Origin: Incurvaria masculella
Lineage: Eukaryota; Arthropoda; Insecta; Lepidoptera; Incurvariidae
Reading direction: 5' to 3'
DNA: 64,000 bases
Assembly: GCA_946894095.1 (NCBI GenBank)
Contig: OX335645.2
Location: 10,129,001 to 10,193,000, forward strand
In this document: positions 42,777 to 52,850 of the stretch, piece after piece
How positions within the stretch are numbered: position 1 is the first letter of the stretch
How the letters are laid out: every line of letters starts with the position of its first letter
The notes under the pieces: model-generated
Databases searched by the model: none
The model's input: only the letters and a program-made list of their open reading frames with translations
Told to the model about the DNA's origin: nothing
Translations under genes and position numbers: made by a program

Positions 42777-43341
42777 TAAATAATTATAAGAGGATGTCAG
42801 TTTGAGGCTCTTTACAGCACGTACGGCAAAAACGGTGTTATCAAAATGGGACAATATTGCAACTTTTGCTCCAATTTTGATGCCACCCAAATGGGTAGAA
42901 TTGTCTTAGTGGAATCAAAATTTTTAAGAGTTAAGGATAACATTACAATGACTGTGCTAACAATTGAAATATTACATATTTTATATATTTATCATAACGA
43001 TCCAAAGATCTAATGGAGGCCATGACATAGCTTGGAATACTTGATAACTCTAATAAGAAAACACATTCTGATTAGAAACTTGCACTTTTTTATTCAATCA
43101 CATTATCCATTTAACTTACAAGAAGAGCTAAAACAACAGATTGTATCCATGCCAATTCGTATTTAAAATTGATCATAACAAATATTTAGCGTCTGACATA
43201 ACCTCACGCCATTTCCCTGCCACATTTCTTTGAAATTCTTTCAACAGTGCGCTTCGATAGTATTAAACCAGGCGTGTCGAAGCAATCTACGAGGAGGGCG
43301 GGTAACGAATTCAGATGGTAGGAGCGATATATGTACGCTTT
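42777..43341. other. Non-coding sequence
   Basis: Nothing firmly recognised. A minus-strand stretch near 43,190-43,260 can be read as KEFQRNVAGKWREVM but is too short to assign. Confidence 0.4.
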
Positions 43342-43654
43342 TTAGGGTTCCGTACCAGGGGGTGCCAACGGAACCCTATCACTAAGCCTCCACTGTCCGT
43401 CCGTCCGTCCGTCTGTCACAGGGCTGTATCTCATTAATCGTAATAGCTAGGACTTGACATTTTCACAGAGTTTATAACAATATTGCCGCTATAACAAAAA
43501 ATAGAAAATATAAAAAAAAATATAAAAAATAAAGGGGCCCCCCTAAACAAAAAATTGGATTTTTTTGGAGCTTTTAGCTCTATCTTGATAGTTGCAATAG
43601 GTAGATGTTATGGAACCCTTCTTGTGCGAGTCCGACTCGCACTTGGCCGGTTTT
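43342..43654 (+). repeat. Dispersed repeat family C, complete copy
   Basis: Begins TAGGGTTCCGTACC, then GGTGCCAACGGAACCCTA, a CCGTCCGTCCGTC tract, CACAGGGCTGTATCTC and GCCGCTATAACA, and ends GCGAGTCCGACTCGCACTTG then GCCGGTTTT. The copy at 57,938 has the same order. Non-coding; I recall this type of repeat as widespread in moths but do not name it. Confidence 0.75.
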
Positions 43655-46185
43655 GTGTCTTGAATTTCCTCTGAATAGGTTTCAATAGGAATCGGTTGTT
43701 TTGGCTTGTTTCAAACAACACCAATGTCTACAAATATATTCAAGCAAGGGCGGTGTTAGGCGCACAGTTATGCAGGCGTATTGATATTTCATTCAGCAAT
43801 TTAACGATTTGGATTCTGCATAATGCTTACTGCCGCCTCACGAGCGTGCTGCACGACTCATTTTACATTAAGTGTCGGAGGAGGTGGCGACCACCATTTA
43901 ATAGCTCTTCTCTTACTGGACTGTACACTCTAATCCTTAGATTTTTTGTGTAATTATAAAATCATGGGAATCGCTTTTGGTTCCCGAGAATCGAATATTC
44001 AGTTTCAGGCTTCCTGATCAATGTCGACTCCGGTTCGCAAAGTTTACAAGTACACAGAGCAAGATCCCTTGTTAGATCATATTCTGGCCGTAATATTGTG
44101 TCTAATTTATTACTAGTTGCTGAGCACCTGAAATTAAGGCGGCCCTTCCCGGCGGGACTTACCGCGGGCACGGTAAAAAACTGTGCTATTGCGGTCTGGG
44201 ACCTTCTCCGCAAGAAAAAGACAAGATTCGTGATGTGGAGGATGCAACATGTACACAAATCAGAACATACTCATAATGTTTGATTTGCTAAGATTTACGA
44301 AAATTTTAATTACAAAACGACTTTTAGCTAAAAGAAAACCACGACCGCTGTAGTTAAAAAATAAACAAAAACGAAATTGATTATAATTTTTTATGAAACA
44401 AGCTATGTCTGATGACTAATTTTTTTAAGATGTTTTTTTTTTATCGTTGAGTAATCCACCTCCAAAGCTGTTGCAAAAAACGCTCGAACAATTTGAACTT
44501 TCAGGCATTATTAGTTAGAAACCAAACACTATTTAACAATGCCAATGGTCATCCATCTAGTTCGATTAAATAAAGCTGTTTTGAGTATAATTTTCTAAAG
44601 CACTCTTGTTACGTTAATGCATTTAACAAACTCCTTACACGATATTGACACCATAAATCTAACGATATTGTAGGTACACCGATTGCCAAGTTAAGGGTGG
44701 AGACTTATACAATTCTAACTCTTGTATTTTACTGTTTTCATATGTTTCAACGAAAATAAAAAAAAAAGTTTTACTTAAATTTGATTAAAAGTTAGAAGAC
44801 TCGATGGTTTGCTTGAACACTTTGAATAAGTTAACAAAACTTAACGAACAAGATAAGATAGTTATAGTACTCAGTAGTGCCGACATTAATTTGATATATT
44901 TTTATACATCTTGATTTGAGAACCCGACCAGTATTATTCAGAAGTTTTTGCTATTTCAAAAAACGTATTATTTGAATGGCACGTGGGCGCACATACTTGT
45001 TATTACAATAAAAAGTAAATATATGTAGAAGTTTATATTTGTCTGAGTGTACCGCAGGCTGTTCCGGCCGCTTGGTCGATTCTTGTTAACATATATTCGA
45101 TTTATGCTCAACCTAACTTCGTGTTCAACACTTTCTTTTGTACAAATCATTTGTTCACATTACCTTTGGACGTATAATTCTAGTTAGAAATCTTCCAATA
45201 AGATGGTCCCAACCGAAACTTAATACCCTTAATACCAAATAAAAAAAAATGCTAATTGTTATTGCTAGGAGATAATAACATCACGCCGTTTCCCCAGAGG
45301 GTTATGTAGAGAACATAGAGCGCCAAGTGGAACGATCTCTTATCCTCGTCGATTCGATGCCATTCAAATCTAAAATTAACAGGATAATATGTAACGACAC
45401 GTCTTGGTTTTCAAGTAGATAATCATACTTGATTATTCATGCTGAGTGTGTGCAAAATACATTGACAATTTCGTTTGTAATCTTCCAAGTAGATTTCTTA
45501 AGGCTGTCGTAGATGTAGGTTTTTTTTCTTCATTCCTACAATGCAATGCCCCCGCACACGGTGCTCGTAAATCTCAAGAAGTTCCTAATTTCTTGGAAAG
45601 TTGTGAATTTGTCAAAAATTACAATACAAAGGCTCGCGCCGGCAGGCTGCTAATTAATAAAAAAGCATGCTTGAGAAATAATTGCCCATTGTTCGGAAGA
45701 CGCTATACACCGATACGCTATTTCGGCAAAGAAAGTTTTGCCAGCAACGTGAAATCTGTTCTACATGCATATTGAATATTCTGGATGTGAACGCTGTTTT
45801 CCGAAATCGATTAGTTCGAAACATGTTCATATTATCCATGTTTCGTTTTTCTATGCTTTGATCTTATTTATTGTATGCAAAGCAAGGCTTGTGTTTGATT
45901 GATTACCTTAAAAATATTTTTTTTACAGAATCGTTTTTAGTATATTAATTATTATTTAAATTAAATTAACGGGAATACCCACTGGTCCCTAAAGTACAGT
46001 CTACGAGTTAGTTGAGGGAGTAGAATACATGGTTATGGGCCAAACTATCTCATATAGTATTCAGAATTATCATCTTTATTGTATGGCTTTATTTTTTGGT
46101 CAAATAAACATTTTTATTTAATTTATTAACCTGAATAATTTGATAGAGGCTTACTACTTCAATAAAAATGGTATCTAATAACCCT
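43655..46185. other. Non-coding, about 2.5 kb
   Basis: No gene recognised. Frames at 43,696-44,283 and 45,446-45,775 lack motifs and codon bias. Confidence 0.4.
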
Positions 46186-46233
46186 TTTTCATATTGTGAT
46201 AGAGCATGCAGGAGCTCTATCACAATATGAAAA
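46186..46233. repeat. Perfect 19-bp hairpin
   Basis: TTTTCATATTGTGATAGAG pairs exactly with 46,215-46,233 around a 10-nt loop. It lies about 200 bp from the GCC repeat. Confidence 0.9.
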
Positions 46234-46334
46234 CTAAAATGACTGGCTGGCCACATTTCTTGATCCTTTTCAATATTAGTATCATTAAAATAACATGGTC
46301 AAGGCCTACGATTCTTCTTTTTATTGGGCGGCTC

Positions 46335-46426
46335 CTCTGGGACGAATGGGTTTCGAGTCGAGGTCGACGCTCGGTCGTCTTGCGCTCGCGTCGCGTCGTT
46401 GCCGCGTCGCAAATCAGTCGACGCGC

Positions 46427-46517
<91 letters not shown>

Positions 46518-46570
46518 AGAGACCGAAGGCACTTGTACCTCGTAACTATCGCGTCGGTCCGACAACCTGC
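46335..46570. other. GC-rich island containing the GCC repeat
   Basis: CpG-rich sequence on both sides of the triplet array. All three plus frames and one minus frame stay open for over 180 bp because of composition. The minus frame (poly-Ala flanked by charged residues, ending PPNKKKNRRP) looks most protein-like but lacks an ATG. A 5' UTR, promoter or exon are all possible. Confidence 0.35.
46429..46515. repeat. (GCC)29 triplet microsatellite, uninterrupted
   Basis: Eighty-seven bases of pure GCC. In any reading frame it would encode poly-Ala, poly-Pro or poly-Arg (plus strand). Uninterrupted tracts of this length are unstable, so the length is probably polymorphic. Confidence 0.97.
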
Positions 46571-46722
46571 GGACCCATTCGCCTGAACTAGCTCGATACC
46601 TTCTCGTCGTAAACTAATGCGCGTTTGAGAATTACTTTCTTTAATTCATAATCTAAACGGGAAAACGGGAAACATTGTAAAGGACTTGACGTGGCGCTAG
46701 AAGTGCAACTCCAAGTTCTGCC
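46571..46722. other. Non-coding sequence
   Basis: Short unannotated gap; nothing recognised. Confidence 0.4.
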
Positions 46723-47345
46723 TATAATAATAATAATAATTTTTATTTCAGGTTGTTGTTGTTAGTAGACATTACATGGTTAGTACATTTATAAAGTTGT
46801 TAACATAAAGCTATTCCAGAATACAAATATTTCGGCATTGAATTAGCTTATAATACATTTTATTATTTCGTTTTGGCTTTCACTAGCGTTTTTTTGAAAT
46901 GCTGCAATTTTTTGCCTCATAATGGCATTACAGTCATTAACTCTATTCTCAACGAACATACCAGAAGCGCTACACCGCCAGGGGAGGGAGACCCATGATA
47001 CAACGAAATGCGTTATTATATTGAACACGCAGAGTGTTGTACGCTCGTTTCGTGTAGTTCGTCCATAATAGAACGACTGGCAGTACGCTTTGAATAGAGT
47101 TATTTTGACGTCATTGGAGCAGTTAGCAAACCTTCGGCAAGCATATTGCTCTTCATGGCCAGATTCCGACGCTGCCGTTCCATGTCCATATCATCGCATA
47201 GATTATGCGTTAAAATATGGCCGAGATATTTAAATTACTTCAGGATTTTTAACGGCGTTGAGTCGAGATAGATGTTAGGCACATTTTCCGGACCTCGTCC
47301 TGACCTGAATATCATGACTTCTGTTTTTTTAACATTGTATGTGAG
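46723..47345 (-). pseudogene. Decayed LINE ORF2, C-terminal part
   Basis: The minus strand reads KTEVMIFRSGRGPENVPNI near 47,275-47,330, then YLDSTPLKILK, a stop, and FKYLGHILTHNLCDDMDMER, then further on CSASGMFVENRVNDCNAIMR. This is the order seen after the catalytic core in a widespread lepidopteran LINE protein (pattern from memory). At least one in-frame stop and several frame changes make it dead. An (AAT)n run at 46,726-46,742 would be its 3' tail. Confidence 0.8.
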
Positions 47346-47462
47346 GCCATGGTTTTTTGCATTGCATTTGCTATATTATACTACCTATATGTAATTGGTT
47401 TTCTATTCTAGTGGACAATCTGAATTAGTGTCAAGATTTTAATCTAAAACACCATGTCAGGT
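47346..47462. other. Non-coding gap
   Basis: Nothing recognised in this short spacer. Confidence 0.4.
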
Positions 47463-47625
47463 TTAAAAAAAAGGAACTAGCTGCAATGCCAGGACCTTCC
47501 TCATATTTCACGTTTCCATCAAGTTCTATTGATGGAAACCACGGACAATTTTCAATGCCGCTTTGACCATCACCCATTCGACGCGATGGTACCAACCCGG
47601 GTCGGACTATCCGGACTTCCATACG
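47463..47625 (-). mobile_element. SINE fragment
   Basis: AATGCCAGGACCTTCCTCAT, ACGGACAATTTTCAATGCCG and GTACCAACCCGGGTCGG follow the SINE body order. Neither end is preserved. Confidence 0.65.
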
Positions 47626-48614
47626 CCCACAAAAAGCTTAATATAAATGGAACACACTGATGTTTGTAATTGATTAGAACGTTAAGTGCTTACCTACATT
47701 TCTTTTTAAGTTGTGATTGCTCACACAATAAAATTACTGTCCGTTACACGTGTAACTCTGATGGTAAAGATAAGAATAATAACTTTAACTAGTGAATATA
47801 CGAGCGTCGGAAGTTAGCAAATTATCGCCGCCTCGTAAAATTAACGCCTCTTATCGATTAAGAAAAAATCTTTTCCTTCGCCGCTTCGAGGAGTAAGCGC
47901 TTTGTGCTTAAGGGGTTAAGGTGCACCTTAGAGGGAGCGGCTACTTATAAGGTAGAAAGGTTTTATTTAGACCGGACGAAATTGTGTTCAATTTTATTGC
48001 GAACTTTATGTTGAATTCTTTAAACTGCGTTAAGGAAGCGCACGGGGTGTCTGCTCATATGAAAGCGGCGTTCCCCACGCCACTCACTGTTCCATTTGCG
48101 ACTCTAGACCCAAGACGCTTAGGTTGAGGATCGCCTCGCTATATTTAGAATTATCTCAATTTTCGCCTGATGGTGGCACACGTGATAAGATCTGTGTTGT
48201 TGCAGTAATAAAAAGCGCACGTTCCTCTACTCGCCGTGTAATATACATTCAAATTGCATTGTGTGAAAACTAATTCGCTTTAAGGCTGATTCTCCAGTTG
48301 CGATAAACACATGTTCCGATAATTGTTTCGCAAAGTTTTGTAACCGAAGCTAGTTTCCTCTCATTTGCCAACATTGCGAAGCTACAATTGCTAAAATATT
48401 CTTCATTAACTTGGTTAGCTTTGTTCTTCGACTATTAGCAATAATTGGATCAATCGTTGAACGGTGTTAAATTTAACCTTCTTATTACGCGTAAAGAGAG
48501 TACACTGATTTACCGAGATTTTTTTTTGTTTTATGTCCCACACAATGAACACGGACTATATAAAAGAACAGCCTGACTCACAAATACACACAATCACGAA
48601 GGCTCCGTCAGTGG
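47626..48614. other. Non-coding, about 1 kb
   Basis: No gene. The stretch about 47,800-47,960 is somewhat less AT-rich than its flanks, but nothing identifiable is present. Confidence 0.4.
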
Positions 48615-48995
48615 ATGCCTGAAGAACTCGGTAGCCCAGTTGCGTGACGCCTTGCGCTTCGATATGCTTGGTGAAGCAATTCTGAGCGCGGTTGGGCTCT
48701 AGATTGGAGGCCGTTTTTAACCGTTGAGCCTGGTCGTGGTTCGAATTCTAGGTAAAACTGTAGGTCCTCTTCTTTACTTTACTAGGTGGTAGAGTCAATC
48801 CCGGGTTGGCATCATGGCATTGAATGAACCATGGTCAAAGCGGCAATGAAAAATATCCGTGTTTTTCATCCAGTTCAATGTAGCCGAGCAATGTAAGGAA
48901 GTTCCTGGCATGGGATCTAGTTCCCATGTGGTGTATTAGGCTAATATCATGACATGGTATCAGCTATCCATGTTCAGTTACATAAAAACAAGGAA
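48615..48995 (+). mobile_element. SINE with degenerate 5S-like head
   Basis: The plus-strand body (GTGGTTCGAATTCTAGGTAA, GGTCCTCTTC, CCGGGTTGGCATCATGGCAT, CCTGGCATGGGATC, GTGGTGTATTAGGCTAATAT) reaches the 3' terminal GTTCAGTTACAT. Upstream, GAGCGCGGTTGGGCTCTAGA then TTGGAGGCCG resembles the 5S rRNA promoter region, decayed. Oriented opposite to most other copies. Confidence 0.65.
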
Positions 48996-49865
48996 TGGGC
49001 TGAATGTAGTAATAATTATTCTTACTGCTAGAGAAGCTCAGACATGCTAATATTTCTATTTCTCCTGCTTGAAGATACAACCTTTTGTTTCATCGATTGT
49101 TTTCATGTGAAATATTCAGAGCGCATATGTTGCTTGAAAGCTAGGTAATGTATTGTTCCTTCGTATATGCGAATTTACCAGCAACAATGATTCGTACATA
49201 AATCACTTTTATATATGTTGAAATTAACGAGTGCCCGTTATCTCTGTTTCTACATAACTAATTTGAGCCTAACAGATGAAGTAAGATCACGGGAATATGG
49301 TCCTATTTGTGTTTGACAAAACCTCATTTTCGTGTAACATTAGCTAGAAGGGAAGTGAGCGCCGCCGGCAGCAGAATATGCATGTTAAGTAATTTCGTGA
49401 TGAATATTCATTTCCTAGGCGGCATGAAATTTATCGTTTTCTAGATGTGAAGTTTCGCTCACTTGTGTAATGGGCATTTATTTATTTGATAAGGGGCTAT
49501 TGTTCTGTTGTGGTTTGAATAAAGCGGCGTTTCTTTCTATTGTTCGCGTTATGACAACATGTAGACTTTACACATTTCAGTTAAAACTAAATGAATGTTA
49601 CTATATTAGAAATGCAACCCCTCAGTGTGGCGGTGAGATTATGACTTTGGGGACCTGAAAGATGTAAGGCTAAAGAACAATGCTTTCTGCTTTCATGATC
49701 GTACTTTTAATTAATTTTGTCCTGAAATATGCAACATACAGCATATAGTCCATGAAGCTTACATAGTGGCTTGTAGCTGAGTACCGCTTGGACTTGCTTT
49801 CTATGCCAGCACCAGCGTAACTAGCACTTTATATGAAAAACCAGGCTTGGGCCCAATTGCAAAAA
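48996..49865. other. Non-coding sequence
   Basis: A short stretch near 49,360-49,450 combines GCCGCCGGCAGC, ATATGCAT and ATGAATATTCAT, homeodomain/POU-like sites, but enhancer function cannot be judged. Confidence 0.35.
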
Positions 49866-50016
49866 AATAACAGTTTTAAAAAACATTGAACCGACTCTAA
49901 GCAACCGCACTAGAGGGCAGTACAAAAAGCACAGAAGGACTCCATCATACATTTTCACATGTGCTTCTACTCCAGGGAGCTTGGAGTCTGTTCAATGTTT
50001 TTTAAAACTGTTATAT
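49866..50016. mobile_element. TIR element (MITE), 151 bp
   Basis: Arms of about 35 bp: TAACAGTTTTAAAAAACATT plus GAACCGACTCTAAGC on the left pairs with the right arm apart from about two positions. The centre is unrelated and non-coding. Confidence 0.8.
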
Positions 50017-52442
50017 TTTCACTCTTTAATTGATTCCCACCCTAAGGAGTGGTATTCCCTAAAAAAAAATTATGAAACGACTACCCCTGAGATATACACT
50101 ACTAATAATAAAAATATTTTCTAAATCGGTAGACAGTTTGCGGAGATAACGAGTATAAAACACACGACAAAAAAAATACAGACCTTCTTTTTTCCTCCTC
50201 TTTTTTATTTAGTCGGTAAAAAAAATTTAGTGCTATCATGAAATAAATCTTTATAGTCATATTAACTAACCTTACTATTACACTGTTCTATTTTTATACT
50301 ATAGGAGCTTACTTGTATATGATTTTTTTTTACTTTTTTGTCACCGCTCCCAATATCAGGAGGGTGTGCATGGTATTAGCCATCCAGCCGGTGTGGTGAG
50401 TTGCCAGGTTTTTGTTATAGAGAGGACCTAGAAGCGGCCAGCCGGATTTCTTATCAAAGTTTTGGACATTTCGGGTGGGTGGGGAGGGGCGCCGAGTATT
50501 CTAGGAGGACCCGTGTCAATGCCTGCCCTAACTTGACTACAACGGTGCCAACTAGACACGAACGTCATCGACGAAACAAAATCTATGTATTGATATGTGT
50601 GCCAATAAGACGTGCCGGTTGCAGATGCTCAAATTATTTGACATTTAGAAATTAAATGTGGGGCATCGTTAGTCATCGCATCGATCGAACCGGCCGCGGC
50701 CGATCGACACACTTGGCACTTGACGAATATTTCATGCTGAAATTCATACAGGCGCGTGTGATATAATGAGACATTGGTTAAATTTAAACCCTGTCAGAAC
50801 TTGCTGATCGATATTAATTGCAGATTGGATAAATTAGCCGGAGAAGTCGTCAGAAGCCAGAGTGGGTATTGTGGCTCCAACTTTTTTTAGTACGCAAATA
50901 AAAAAATATGACGATTTGAAAATTGTTAATAATGGACGTTAATAATATGAAATGAACTGCACATATTTGAGGAAATTAAGGACTGCAAAAATTGGGCCGA
51001 AAAATATGTAATTGGTGATACATTTAGTTTTGAACCGCTATGGTGTTCTAATAAGCACTCAATTTTACGAATTATTATAATTAAAAATATGTATATCATT
51101 CAATGCTCCGCCATAGATTTTCCTATATTTTTTTGACAAAGAATCATTCGTATACGCTTGTCACGCAGATCGACGATCACCGTAAGAGCTCATAATGGAA
51201 ATCGGAAAATCCGCGTCCGGCGCAAGCTGGCGGCGGCGGTGGTGACGCCGGAAAATAAATCCTCATTGGCTATTCGGCTTAGCTAATTTACAATTTAATC
51301 ATCAATCTGCATGATGCATCGTTAGCGAGCTGCTGCAAATAGAATGTATGCACTTAATCAATTGTTTGAAGCACCCAGTGCAATTACTAACCGCTCTCGA
51401 CTGCGACAGACCGCCGCCGCCGCACTCCACCGCGTGTGTTCGCATCCCACGTGAGATGAGCACGTACCATTTTACTTTATACGTATTTGTATGTTATCAT
51501 GTAATGGGGATAGATTTCGCAAAGGTAAGTCAACTGGGATGCCATTGCGTCTATGATAAATCCTGCGATACCATATTTCTATGATTCTCAGCATACATAA
51601 TAGCATTTTCTGTGATTTATCGACTGTTGGTTAATCATGATGTGAGTATTGTTTTCGAAATGAGAGAAAAAGATTTACGTTTGTGTGAAACATACCTGGA
51701 AAGTTAGTTAGTTATCATTAAATATCAATCAATCTAATTTTCATCAAATGTGATGGTTACTGCTCACAGTTTACACATGGATTCCGAACTATCGTCGAAA
51801 TAGAGATGACAAAGACGCCATTTTATTCGCTACCTACTTGTTTAAAGTAATTTTTTACCTTTTTAAATAAAACCTGCCTAGCTCGATGGCAGGTGGTGGT
51901 ACTTCTTGTTTAAACTACCAAAGTCTGTATTTCTGCGGTTTTTTTTTTTCATTTATATTTATGCATACAGGGTGCCTCATAATTAATGGATAACCTGTTA
52001 AAGGAATGTAGAGCACTTTTTGGCAGATTATAAAACAAATAATAAAATGTATAAATATAGATAATATAAAAATTAAATTTATAAATCTATGACTATTATT
52101 TTAAAATTGCTACCTTAGAAATCCAAAGTTAAGATTTCATAGAATTGTAAAAGAAAAAAATCTAATTAATCGTTTTTTAATATAATTATATTTAAAATTA
52201 ATTTAAAAATAATTATACTTTCCTAATATATTTTTTCTAATTTTTTGAATAACCGTCAACAAACCCTCTACATACATTAACGGGTTACCCATTATGGGCC
52301 ACCCGTTTACATCTAAACTGAAAAAAAGTGTTAATAATTTGTCAAACGAAAAAAACGTGGCGGCGGTGACCCGGAACAAAAACCATCTTTTACATTCACA
52401 CAGAGACTAAAAGGCGATTTTTTAATCCTCAGATAATACTTT
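50017..52442. other. Non-coding, about 2.4 kb
   Basis: No gene. A tiny SINE piece (GGTATTAGCCATCCA) lies at about 50,371-50,386. GC-rich spots at 50,690 and 51,220-51,245. Otherwise AT-rich. Confidence 0.4.
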
Positions 52443-52850
52443 TTTTTTATGTGACTGGACATGGATGGCTAATACCACACTTTCTGTCATGGTATTAGCC
52501 CAACACACCACATGCCATGGTGCCACCAGGTGCCATGCCAGGACCTTCCTTATATTGCACGGCTACATTGAACTGGACGGAAAACACGGATAATTTTCAT
52601 TGCCGCTTCGACCATCGTTCATCCAATGCGATGGTACCAACCCGGGCGGGATTTACCCTACCACCTAGTAAGTAAGGAAGGGGCCCTACAGTTTAACGTG
52701 GAATCCGAACCACGGCCAGCCTCTGTCAACGGTCGAATGGTCACCCATCCAAGACCTGACCGGACCCAGCGTTGCTTAACTTCGGAGAGCGATCACCAAA
52801 GTGTCGCGCCACTGGGTCATTGAGGCTGACACTGGGCCATTAAGGCCACG
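52443..52850 (-). mobile_element. 5S-rRNA-headed SINE, full length
   Basis: Best-preserved copy. At the right end, minus strand, CCGAAGTTAAGCAACGCTGG followed by TCTTGGATGGGTGACC matches the internal promoter region of insect 5S rRNA (A box and C box). The shared body follows, with GTACCAACCCGGGCGGG and GCCATGCCAGGACCTTCC in plus reading. The 3' end GTGACTGGACATGGATGG abuts a T-run (A-tail) at 52,440. The 5S head spans about 52,737-52,850. Confidence 0.85.

Noticed and set aside
43180..43260. Minus-strand peptide KEFQRNVAGKWREVM as a domain remnant
   Set aside because: Too short and ambiguous to assign; no neighbouring motif supports any family.
46206..46591. Poly-Arg, poly-Pro and poly-Ala frames across the GCC repeat
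   Set aside because: All frames are open only because GCC/GGC contain no stop codons. None has both a plausible start and a recognisable flank, so no CDS is called.
52737..52850. A genuine 5S rRNA gene
   Set aside because: Only the internal promoter region resembles 5S rRNA; the rest diverges and it is fused to a SINE body.
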